A stretch of DNA of 19,781 bases from contig CAZFLM010000102.1 of assembly GCA_964519955.1 (NCBI GenBank), positions 1 through 19,781 of the forward strand, read 5' to 3'. Every line of letters begins with the position of its first letter. Position 1 is the first letter of the stretch. Positions 1-7,164 of the stretch are shown here, one piece after another. Under the pieces are notes generated by a model. The model ran no database searches. It was not told the DNA's origin and saw only the letters and a program-made list of their open reading frames with translations. The DNA comes from CAZFLM01 sp964519955. Its GTDB lineage: Bacteria; Armatimonadota; Chthonomonadetes; Chthonomonadales; CAJBBX01. The position numbers and the translations under genes were made by a program.

Positions 1-1
1 C

Positions 2-1324
<1,323 letters not shown>

Positions 1325-1343
1325 GCCGCAGCACCGCCACAGA

Positions 1344-1373
1344 GGCGCCGCCCCAACCACTGGGGCCGGCGCC
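1344..1373 (+). terminator. Hairpin terminator after lon
   Basis: GGCGCCG-CCCCA pairs with TGGGG-CGGCGCC, with a 5-base loop (1356-1360) and one bulged C (1366), giving a 12-bp stem starting 20 bases after the lon stop. The tail (CTCGCCTTG) has few T residues, so termination may be imperfect. The stem is seen directly; the function is inferred. Confidence 0.65.
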
Positions 1374-1642
1374 CCTCGCCTTGTGCGCCAAGACCGACGC
1401 CTCGCGTCCGCGCAAGGTCAGGCGCAACCGCGTGACGAGGCACTGGAAATCGGTGCAAATGCGAGGCCAAGCCGCCGATAATGAAAGGGGCGTCTCCCAG
1501 CAGGGAGAGCGCAAGCCGTGCGGCCAGCGTGAACCAGGCGGCCGACGGCCCTCGGTTGGATCGTGGTTGGGTGAACCTCCGCCGGCGGTGGCAGATCCAA
1601 GCGTCGTGTTAGCAGTTGCCGTGACCCATCGACGAGGCTCCT
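1374..1642 (+). other. Gene-free leader region upstream of the HD-GYP regulator
   Basis: No credible ORF lies in these 269 bases between the lon terminator and the response regulator. The region contains a perfect 6-bp hairpin TCTCCC-AGCA-GGGAGA (1493-1508) and several G/C-rich complementary pieces such as GCAC/GTGC around 1440-1456. The GAGG Shine-Dalgarno for the downstream gene is at 1634-1637. I could not pick a convincing sigma-70 promoter, though one is expected here after the terminator. A structured 5' leader is possible, but no known riboswitch class could be assigned by eye. Confidence 0.4.
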
Positions 1643-2707
1643 ATGTCTCACTACGATAGCTTGGCCCGGATGCCATCCTTCGCAGCATCGACGGACGTGA
1701 ACAACGAACAGGCCGAAGTACGCCTCCTCGTGGTGGACGACGACGACCTGATCCGCTCGCTGCTGACCAATGCGCTAACCGAACAGGGTTACGGCGTCGC
1801 CACCACGGGGTCGCCGCAGGAAGCTCTCGACATGCTGCAGCGCGAGAGCTTCGACATGGTGTTCGCCGATCTGTGCATGCCTGGCGTCACCGGCATGGAC
1901 CTGCTCTCGCGCATCCGCGCCTCGAAGCCCGAGCTGCCGGTGGTGCTGATCACGGGCTTCGGCGACGCGGCCCTCGCCCGCCAGGCCATGAGCGCGGGCG
2001 CCAGCGACTTCATCACGAAGCCCTTCCGCGCGCAGGATCTGCCGATCATCATCGAGCGCAACCTGACGCGCCACGACCTTTCCCGCCGCCGCTCCCTCGC
2101 CCACAAGCATCAGCTTCAGATCTCGTACGAGGCCGTGCTCGACGCGCTGCTCACCGCACTCGACACGCGAGACACGGAGACCGAGGGGCACTCGGAGCGC
2201 GTGACCGCCTACACGATGCTGCTCGCCGACGGCATGGGCGTGCCGACCGACATGCTCTACCACATAGAGCGCGGCGCGCTGCTGCACGACATCGGCAAGA
2301 TCGGCGTGTCGGACGCGATCCTGCACAAGCCCGGGCCGCTGACCCCGGCGCAGTGGGCCGAGATGAAGCGCCATCCGGAGATCGGCTACCGCATGTGCGC
2401 GCGGATCGACTTCCTCTCGGGCGCCGCCGAGATCGTCCTGCAGCACCACGAGCGGTGGGACGGGATGGGCTACCCCAGCGGACTCAAGCGCGACCAGATC
2501 CACATCGGGGCGCGTATCTTCTCCGTAGTCGACACGTTCGACGCAATGACCACCGACCGCCCCTACCGCAGCGCCCTGCCCTACGCGGACGCCCGCGCGG
2601 AGATCGCCCAGCACGCCGGCACGCAGCTCGACCCGGACGTGGTGGAGTGCTTCCTGGCGATCCCCGAGCGGCGCTGGATCAGCCTGCGCGACGGCCTTAC
2701 CCCGTAG
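1643..2707 (+). CDS. Response regulator, receiver plus HD-GYP phosphodiesterase
   Basis: Two-component output protein of 354 residues. The receiver domain covers about residues 25-140: acidic cluster DDDD (32-35), phospho-acceptor D76 in FADLCMPG, and conserved K126 in ITKPF. A linker leads to an HD-GYP domain (about 160-340), with the HD pair in LLHDIGKIGV (H215, D216) and the GYP signature in GMGYPSG (276-278). All family hallmark residues are present, so it is probably an active cyclic-di-GMP phosphodiesterase controlled by phosphorylation. HD-GYP proteins hydrolyse c-di-GMP to pGpG or GMP; some prefer other cyclic dinucleotides, which cannot be told here. The start is supported by GAGG at 1634-1637, five bases upstream. 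No histidine kinase is adjacent, so the cognate sensor is an orphan or elsewhere. The gene converges on the TlpA-like gene over a shared terminator. Confidence 0.93.
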   Translation: MSHYDSLARMPSFAASTDVNNEQAEVRLLVVDDDDLIRSLLTNALTEQGYGVATTGSPQEALDMLQRESFDMVFADLCMPGVTGMDLLSRIRASKPELPVVLITGFGDAALARQAMSAGASDFITKPFRAQDLPIIIERNLTRHDLSRRRSLAHKHQLQISYEAVLDALLTALDTRDTETEGHSERVTAYTMLLADGMGVPTDMLYHIERGALLHDIGKIGVSDAILHKPGPLTPAQWAEMKRHPEIGYRMCARIDFLSGAAEIVLQHHERWDGMGYPSGLKRDQIHIGARIFSVVDTFDAMTTDRPYRSALPYADARAEIAQHAGTQLDPDVVECFLAIPERRWISLRDGLTP

Positions 2708-2767
2708 GGCGGATCAACGGGAGCAGAAGCCGCGCGTCTGCACGGAGACCTACTGCGATGTGATACG

Positions 2768-2806
2768 AAAGCGGCGGAGCGCCTTCCGAGGGCGCCCCGC
2801 CGCTTT
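2768..2806. terminator. Bidirectional terminator between convergent genes
   Basis: AAAGCGGCGG pairs with CCGCCGCTTT, and an inner GCGCC/GGCGC stem surrounds a 7-base loop (2784-2790) with one A-C mismatch. The hairpin has A residues on one arm and T residues on the other. It sits between the stops of two convergent genes (2707 on + and 2869 on -), so it can serve both transcripts. Confidence 0.8.
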
Positions 2807-2868
2807 GGCACTACTGGCACGGTCCAGGTCGTCTGTTCTGTCGAGATCGGCGAAGCGTCGATTCCTGC

Positions 2869-4059
2869 CTATTGCTTCGCTGTGGCAGCAGGCGCCTCCA
2901 CAGGTATTCCGAGGCCGCGCAGTGCTTCCTCGAGCCGGCCTGGACGGTCTCCCGACAACGCGGCGACGATCTTGCCGCTGCGATCGATAACGTACTGCGT
3001 CGGGATGCCCGAGACCTTGTAGAGCTTGCTGGCGAAGCTCTTCTGGTTGTCCTTGCCCGCCGGGTCGAACGCGACCGGGAAGGTGTACTTCGAGGGGACG
3101 TTCGCTGCTACCCACTTCGCGTACGCCTCTTTCGAGTCGAACACGCACACCGCGAGCACGGCAGCGTCCGTGCGGTCCTTGAGCTGCTGATACACCTCCT
3201 GCAGATGCGGCATGGACTGCTGGCAGGGCCCGCACCAGGTCGCCCACAGATCGAGCACGACCACCTTGCCGCGCAAGTCGGACAGGCGCACCGTCTTGCC
3301 GCCCGCGCCCGTCACCGCGAAGTCCGGCGCCTTGGCGCCTACACCGATCATCCTCGGGAACGAGAACACCTTGCCGCCCGCCGGCGGCACGAACGTGTAC
3401 TGCTTCACAGGAATCGGCTTGTTCAGTTCCCACGAGTTGAACTGCTCCAGCAGCGTCGTCGAAGTGGCCCCGTCCTTCGTAACGAACGCGCTGTGCCGGT
3501 ACGGAAGACGCGTTCTGGCATCGATCCAGAGCTTGTCGGAGTAGACGGTCACAGAGCCGTCCTGCCCCTTGCGCTCCGGCTGGAAGTCCGTCCGGACAAG
3601 CATCGCGCGCCCGTCCAGCGTGTCTTCCGCGATCACGCGCTTCACGTTCGCGGCAGCCTTGTCAGGCGAGAACTGGCTGTCGAGGTCGAGCATCTCGTTG
3701 ATGCTCACGATGACCCGCATCTGCGAGGGCGGCCCTTCGTCCGGTGGAGGCAGCCTCCGGTACGAGTTGGAATCCCCGTAGTACTCGACCTCGGTCCTGC
3801 CGTCGGTGGTGTACGTCGACGGCTTCTCCTTCTTGGTCACCGGAGTCAGCTCGAGGTAGACCTTGTTCGGCAAGGTGATCTTCGCGGACACTGTGATCCA
3901 CTGCGCGAGGGCGCCGCTATCGTCCAGCCTGGACACCGTGGCACGGAATGCGGCGGTCTTCACGCCGGACAGCCCGCTCGTGGCGGCTGCGGGAACGGCA
4001 GAGGCAATCGCCGTGATGGCGAGGGCAGATGCGAGGCGACATCTCGATGTGGTCAGCAT
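2869..4059 (-). CDS. Exported TlpA-like thioredoxin-fold protein
   Basis: Predicted secreted or membrane-tethered thiol-disulfide oxidoreductase of 396 residues. The N-terminus (from MLTTSRCRLASALAI) is a basic, hydrophobic signal peptide ending near VPAAA (22-26). Residues of about 30-240 form a non-catalytic domain resembling LolA/DUF2092-type periplasmic domains (for example WIDARTRLPYRHS). A TlpA/AhpC-like thioredoxin domain follows with the redox motif WCGPC (275-279; C276 and C279) and the cis-proline motif SGIPTQYVID (P353). The reading frame is open back to 4143, but that extension runs through the strong hairpin at 4095-4128, so I place the start at 4059 after the hairpin. No good Shine-Dalgarno is visible there. 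The gene follows the prepilin gene on the same strand and may be transcribed by read-through. The partner protein is unknown; cytochrome maturation (ResA-like) and general disulfide reduction are alternatives. Confidence 0.85.
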   Translation of the reverse strand: MLTTSRCRLASALAITAIASAVPAAATSGLSGVKTAAFRATVSRLDDSGALAQWITVSAKITLPNKVYLELTPVTKKEKPSTYTTDGRTEVEYYGDSNSYRRLPPPDEGPPSQMRVIVSINEMLDLDSQFSPDKAAANVKRVIAEDTLDGRAMLVRTDFQPERKGQDGSVTVYSDKLWIDARTRLPYRHSAFVTKDGATSTTLLEQFNSWELNKPIPVKQYTFVPPAGGKVFSFPRMIGVGAKAPDFAVTGAGGKTVRLSDLRGKVVVLDLWATWCGPCQQSMPHLQEVYQQLKDRTDAAVLAVCVFDSKEAYAKWVAANVPSKYTFPVAFDPAGKDNQKSFASKLYKVSGIPTQYVIDRSGKIVAALSGDRPGRLEEALRGLGIPVEAPAATAKQ

Positions 4060-4094
4060 AGCGATCCAGTCTTGCTTGCGCGTTGCACGAAGAA

Positions 4095-4128
4095 GGCGGG
4101 TGGCGGCACGCATCTGCCGCCACCCGCC
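4095..4128 (-). terminator. 14-bp perfect hairpin after prepilin gene
   Basis: GGCGGGTGGCGGCA (4095-4108) and TGCCGCCACCCGCC (4115-4128) are perfectly complementary around a 6-base loop. Read on the minus strand it lies 17 bases after the prepilin stop and is followed by TTCTTCGT, fitting an intrinsic terminator. Only 35 bases separate it from the next gene's start, too few for a clear separate promoter. It may therefore act as a partial terminator that lets some transcription into the TlpA-like gene while keeping pilin expression high. Confidence 0.8.
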
Positions 4129-4144
4129 TCCGGTAGTGGCCACC

Positions 4145-4939
4145 CTACTTCGTGAGGGTGAAGTAGTAGTCCTGGTCCCCGCCCTGGGAGGCGGGCGCCA
4201 TCAGGTCTCCGACGTTGTTCGACTTGTAGGTGTCCACCGACCACGCGTTGTACTGCACGGTCGGGATGACCGGCTTGGACGCCTTGACGTGCGCGTCAGC
4301 CCAGAGCACGTTCGCCATGCCGCCATGCCGTCCGTGTAGAGCTGGGGAATGCGATGACGGCGGATTCAGCATGTTCGTGCGGCGGAGTGAGCCGAGCGGG
4401 CTGTACGCGAACTTGATCGCGTCCGCCATGTAGACGGTGTCCGCTGGCGCAGTGATCGTTGCCATCGCCACGCCCTCGTAGTGCCCCGACGAGTAGGCGA
4501 TCAGCTTCTGGTTCATGCCATACGCGGCCCAGACCGGGATGCCGTTCGCCAGGTCGATCGAGAACGGGGCCAGTCCAAGCGCGGTGGGGCAGTCCTCGAT
4601 CTGCGTGTTCTTCATATACGGCTGGAGGAAGCCCTGGTTGGCATGGTAGGTCATGGTCGAGAAGTCCATGAAGCCGTCCCAAGCCCAGATGCCGGTGCTG
4701 CTGTAGGACATCCACGGGAAGAAGGTCTCGTCATAGTCCTCGGTATACATCAACGTGGCGATACCGACCTGCCGGATGTTCGACTGGCAGGATGCCTGTC
4801 GCGCCTTCTCGCGCGCTTGGGCGAACACCGGGAACAGGATGGCTGCCAGGATTGCGATGATCGCGATAACCACGAGCAGCTCGATCAGCGTAAAGCCTGG
4901 ACGCCGCATGTTGCGACGGGAGATGGCAACGTCCATCAT
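4145..4939 (-). CDS. DUF1559-family prepilin-like protein (type II secretion/type IV pilin N-terminus)
   Basis: Pseudopilin-like protein of 264 residues. It has a short basic leader, a prepilin peptidase site G15|F16 and the conserved Glu at mature position 5 (E20) in RRPGFTLIELLVVI. A long hydrophobic helix follows (16-40), then the AQAREKARQASCQSN segment. The C-terminal DUF1559 signature H-X9-D-G is present as H205-X9-D215 but with Ala in place of the Gly. Two cysteines, C51 (QASCQSN) and C117 (EDCPTA), could form a disulfide. The start is fixed by AAGGAG (+ strand 4947-4952) seven bases before the first of two tandem ATGs. The frame upstream to 5119 is Arg-rich non-coding sequence. These proteins are abundant in Armatimonadota and Planctomycetes with largely unknown roles; a surface filament or pseudopilus subunit is the usual inference. 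Pilus machinery is not encoded nearby. Confidence 0.93.
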   Translation of the reverse strand: MMDVAISRRNMRRPGFTLIELLVVIAIIAILAAILFPVFAQAREKARQASCQSNIRQVGIATLMYTEDYDETFFPWMSYSSTGIWAWDGFMDFSTMTYHANQGFLQPYMKNTQIEDCPTALGLAPFSIDLANGIPVWAAYGMNQKLIAYSSGHYEGVAMATITAPADTVYMADAIKFAYSPLGSLRRTNMLNPPSSHSPALHGRHGGMANVLWADAHVKASKPVIPTVQYNAWSVDTYKSNNVGDLMAPASQGGDQDYYFTLTK

Positions 4940-4946
4940 CAGGTGG

Positions 4947-4952
4947 CTCCTT
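4947..4952 (-). promoter_or_regulatory. Shine-Dalgarno deciding the prepilin start
   Basis: Minus-strand AAGGAG lies seven bases before ATG 4939 (ten before the second ATG at 4936). It identifies the short leader form and rules out the upstream extension. Confidence 0.85.
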
Positions 4953-5191
4953 TTCGGGAAGTGCAGATAGGTCGACCGCGTGCGCCGAGCACTGAGGCAA
5001 GCGCTCACCGATCGCGGCGATGCGCGGCGCCTGGACGCCAGGCGGATCGGCCAATGACGCAGCTCTCTGCGTCCGGCACACCGGCGGCCGACACGCCGGC
5101 GCCCACACGCCGCGCGCACGCGACGTCCGACGGGATCGCGGCAACCGTGGACAGCGCGCTCGTCGAGTCGAGATCGAGATAACCGGTGAGC

Positions 5192-5218
5192 AGTCTAGCA
5201 CGCGACTCCCAGTGTCAG
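5192..5218 (-). promoter_or_regulatory. Candidate promoter for the prepilin gene
   Basis: On the minus strand, CTGACA (5213-5218) is followed after 15 bases by TAGACT (5192-5197), preceded by TGC to give an extended -10 (TGnTAGACT). The spacer is short, but extended -10 elements tolerate a weak -35. Inferred only. Confidence 0.35.
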
Positions 5219-5224
5219 CTAGAG

Positions 5225-5314
5225 GCGCGGCGGTTGTGCGGCGACTTCGGCCGAAACCTGGTACCGCCGCGCTCCGGCTCTGCGGGTGTGAGGACAACGG
5301 CGTACCGCCGCGCT
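5225..5314. repeat. Nested palindromes and 13-bp direct repeat
   Basis: GCGCGGCGGT (5225-5234) is the exact reverse complement of ACCGCCGCGC (5263-5272). Between them lies the perfect palindrome TTCGGCCGAA (5246-5255). GTACCGCCGCGCT occurs at 5261-5273 and again at 5302-5314, 41 bases apart. The function is unknown: a structured 3' end for cysK transcripts or an operator upstream of the pilin promoter are both possible, and chance in GC-rich DNA is not excluded. Confidence 0.5.
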
Positions 5315-5406
5315 GCCCCACCCAGCCGCGGGCGAACGCCTCGTAACGCGCTGCGTGCCCTGTGCTCGGCGGCCATGGGCCAGGCGCAACCTCGGGCGCG
5401 ATGCGC

Positions 5407-6336
5407 CTACGCCAGGTCCGCGTAGAGCGGCGTCGAGAGGTACCGCTCACCGGTCGAGGGCAGCAGCGTCACGATCAGCTTGCCCGCATTCTTTGGCCGC
5501 TTGGCCAACTGGACCGACGCCCACACCGCGGCTCCTGAGGAGATGCCGGCGAAGACCCCCTCCTCGCGAGCCACTCGGCGCGCCGTGTCGAACGCATCCG
5601 CCGCCTCGACCGTCACGATCTCGTCGACGACCGACATGTCGAGCACGTCCGGCACGAATCCGGCGCCGATGCCCTGGATGGGGTGCGGGCCCTTGGGCTT
5701 GCCCGAGAGGACCGCGCTTGCGGCCGGCTCCACCGCGACGATCTTGACGCCCGGCTTGCGCTCCTTGAGCACCTGCCCCACCCCGGTGATCGTGCCGCCG
5801 GTGCCCACCCCGGCGACGAAGATGTCCACCTGGCCATCCGTGTCGCGCCAGATCTCCTCGGCCGTTGTGCGGCGGTGGATATCGGGGTTCGCCGGGTTCA
5901 CGAACTGCCCGGCGATAAGATAGCGGCTGTCGCTGGCGGCCAGTTCCTCCGACTTGCGGATCGCGCCCGGCATGCCCTCCGGCCCTGGGGTGAGGATCAG
6001 CTCGGCGCCCAGGGCTCTCAGCAGCGCCCTGCGCTCGGCCGACATCGTCTCAGGCATCACAATGGCCAGCTTGTAGCCGCGGGCCGCCGCGACGAACGCG
6101 AGGGCGATGCCCGTGTTGCCGCTCGTTGCCTCAAGGAGGATCGTGTCCTCCTTGATCAGGCCGTCGCGCTCGGCCGCATCGATCATGGCGGCGCCGATGC
6201 GGTCCTTGACGCTCGACAGCGGGTTGAAGTATTCCAGCTTGGCCGCGACCGTAGCCACGGCCCCGTCGGTCACTCGGTTCAGGCGCACCAGGGGCGTGTT
6301 GCCCACCAACTGCGCGATGTTGTCCGCGATCTTCAT
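5407..6336 (-). CDS. cysK: Cysteine synthase A (O-acetylserine sulfhydrylase)
   Basis: PLP enzyme that makes L-cysteine from O-acetylserine and sulfide. The 309-residue length is typical. It carries the PLP lysine K44 in NPLSSVKDR, the substrate-binding loop EATSGNTG (TSGNT 71-75), the phosphate-binding GVGTGGT (GTGGT 178-182), the GISSG loop (264-268) and the late PSTGERYL segment that holds the pyridine nitrogen. These features fit CysK rather than cystathionine beta-synthase, which would be longer. The start is supported by GAGGGAG (+ strand 6344-6350) seven bases upstream. It follows the Rrf2 regulator by 32 bases on the same strand and probably shares its promoter. It lacks an adjacent serine acetyltransferase gene. 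CysM-type sulfhydrylase is the main alternative. Confidence 0.95.
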   Translation of the reverse strand: MKIADNIAQLVGNTPLVRLNRVTDGAVATVAAKLEYFNPLSSVKDRIGAAMIDAAERDGLIKEDTILLEATSGNTGIALAFVAAARGYKLAIVMPETMSAERRALLRALGAELILTPGPEGMPGAIRKSEELAASDSRYLIAGQFVNPANPDIHRRTTAEEIWRDTDGQVDIFVAGVGTGGTITGVGQVLKERKPGVKIVAVEPAASAVLSGKPKGPHPIQGIGAGFVPDVLDMSVVDEIVTVEAADAFDTARRVAREEGVFAGISSGAAVWASVQLAKRPKNAGKLIVTLLPSTGERYLSTPLYADLA

Positions 6337-6368
6337 CGGTATGCTCCCTCTATCCGGCCGCCGGTCAC

Positions 6369-6818
6369 CTAGATGCCGGGCATTATGCTCATCGTCTCAT
6401 CGAGGCGCTGCCGCTCCGCCACGATATCGGCGAGGCTGACGCCCTCGAGCCATGCGGCGAGCCGGGCCTCCGCCCGCTGGAAGAACCGGTGCACCGTGTA
6501 CGCCGACGGCTCCGTGCTCGGGTCCGGCAGGCCGCCCTCGTCCTCCATCAGGACGCCCGGCCCGCCGACCGCCCGCACGATGCGCCGCAGGCTGACGGAC
6601 CTGGGCGACGCCGCCAACACGTAGCCGCCGCCCGCGCCGCGAATGCTGCGCACGAGCCCTTCGCGCTTGAGCACCACGAGGATCTGGTCCAGGTACGGCC
6701 CCTGGAGGCCCTGCCTGGAGGCAATGTCGCGGCTCTGGCACGGCTTCTCCGCCGGCTGCGTTGCGAGGTCCATCAAGGCGCGCACGGCGTAGTCGACCCG
6801 CGATCCGAACAAGGCCAT
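6369..6818 (-). CDS. Rrf2-family transcriptional regulator (CymR-like, no Fe-S cysteines)
   Basis: Small winged-helix regulator of 149 residues. The N-terminus MALFGSRVDYAVRALMDLA is the classic Rrf2 start, followed by helix-turn-helix (about 28-52) and the wing RSIRGAGGGYVLA (58-70). Fe-S sensing members such as IscR and NsrR carry three cysteines in the region after the wing. Here the only cysteine is C27, so cluster binding is unlikely. CymR of Bacillus and Staphylococcus is an Rrf2 protein without a cluster that uses CysK as co-repressor; the cysK gene 32 bases downstream makes that parallel attractive but unproven. I chose the start at 6818 because GGAGG (+ strand 6825-6829) lies six bases upstream and the family begins here; the frame could extend seven codons to 6839. 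The promoter and a putative self-operator lie just upstream. Confidence 0.93.
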   Translation of the reverse strand: MALFGSRVDYAVRALMDLATQPAEKPCQSRDIASRQGLQGPYLDQILVVLKREGLVRSIRGAGGGYVLAASPRSVSLRRIVRAVGGPGVLMEDEGGLPDPSTEPSAYTVHRFFQRAEARLAAWLEGVSLADIVAERQRLDETMSIMPGI

Positions 6819-6865
6819 CGTCGTCCTCCCCCAGTCCATACGGATGGACCGGACACTGCATTCCT

Positions 6866-6877
6866 GACTATTTCAGT
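6866..6877. promoter_or_regulatory. Putative Rrf2/IscR-type operator
   Basis: The plus strand reads GACTATTTCAGT, matching the core GACTRWWWYAGT of the IscR type-1 site and extending into AGTATA. It overlaps the minus-strand -10 hexamer and the expected start site, an ideal place for repression. The match is by eye; the binding protein is inferred to be the adjacent Rrf2 regulator. Confidence 0.6.
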
Positions 6878-6903
6878 ATACTTACTCCAGTTCGGTGTGT
6901 CAA
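6875..6903 (-). promoter_or_regulatory. Sigma-70 promoter of the rrf2-cysK operon
   Basis: Minus strand TTGACA (6898-6903), a 17-base spacer and TATACT (6875-6880): a perfect -35 and a 5/6 -10 at optimal spacing. The start of transcription should be near 6868, about 50 bases before the regulator's ATG. Confidence 0.9.
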
Positions 6904-7161
6904 TCCGCGGCGAAGCGCCGGGCAGGCTCGTGAGAAGGTCCCCGGGGCGCGGTGTTCCATTTCGGCGGCCGACACGCTATAATAGTGTGCCGCTTCGGCC
7001 CGAGCGCATCGGGTTGGGTGCGGCAACGCCCTTCCCATTCGCCACCTCGGAGGGCAAATACCGGCTTCGGCAAGCGGCAGGTGTCCGCGCGCACGGTCCG
7101 CCGGTGGTTCCCGTGTGCACAAAGCGGCTCGGCCGCAAACCCGACGGAGGGACATGCTAGG
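6904..7161 (+). other. Gene-free region and leader of secDF
   Basis: This region lies between the divergent rrf2 promoter and the secDF start. It contains the -10 at 6978-6983 and then about 170 bases of presumed leader. The secDF frame stays open back to 6952, but the TATAAT falls inside that extension, so it is treated as untranslated. No known leader RNA was recognised. Confidence 0.55.
6955..6983 (+). promoter_or_regulatory. Promoter for the secDF block
   Basis: A perfect TATAAT -10 lies at 6978-6983. The hexamer 17 bases upstream (TTCCAT, 6955-6960) is a poor -35. An exact -10 stands out in this GC-rich DNA, and it lies in the correct divergent intergenic space. Confidence 0.65.
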
Positions 7162-7164
7162 TTG
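7146..7164 (+). promoter_or_regulatory. Shine-Dalgarno and TTG start of secDF
   Basis: GGAGG (7146-7150) precedes TTG 7162-7164 by 11 bases, somewhat long. The ATG at 7154 is in another frame and meets TAG at once. TTG is the only start codon that gives a normal SecD N-terminus (KNIHTRLFLVI). Confidence 0.65.

Larger units (their letters stand above)
4953..5406. other. Long intergenic region between cysK and the prepilin gene
   Basis: This stretch of about 450 bases has no convincing coding sequence; open frames here are Arg-rich and lack ribosome sites. It contains a candidate extended -10 promoter for the prepilin gene (5192-5218), a nested palindrome (5225-5272) and a 13-bp direct repeat (5261-5273 and 5302-5314). 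No clear terminator for cysK with a T-rich tail was found. If the candidate promoter is real, the prepilin mRNA has an untranslated leader of roughly 245 bases, including a small GACGCA/TGCGTC hairpin near 5056-5073. Confidence 0.5.

Noticed and set aside
1400..1560. c-di-GMP (GEMM) or cobalamin riboswitch in the leader of the HD-GYP gene
   Set aside because: Fragments such as GCGCAAGCC and GGTGCAAAT look suggestive, but the ordered core of either class (GEMM GCAAACC with its paired stems, or the B12 box) is not present.
4060..4143. 28-codon N-terminal extension of the TlpA-like protein
   Set aside because: It would translate through the 14-bp terminator hairpin and place the signal peptide internally.
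4940..5119. 60-codon N-terminal extension of the prepilin
   Set aside because: It is Arg-rich, lies upstream of a clear AAGGAG, and would break the short leader required by prepilin peptidase.
6952..7161. In-frame N-terminal extension of secDF
   Set aside because: It contains the TATAAT at 6978-6983 and does not look like a SecD N-terminus; the TTG at 7162 with GGAGG upstream fits better.
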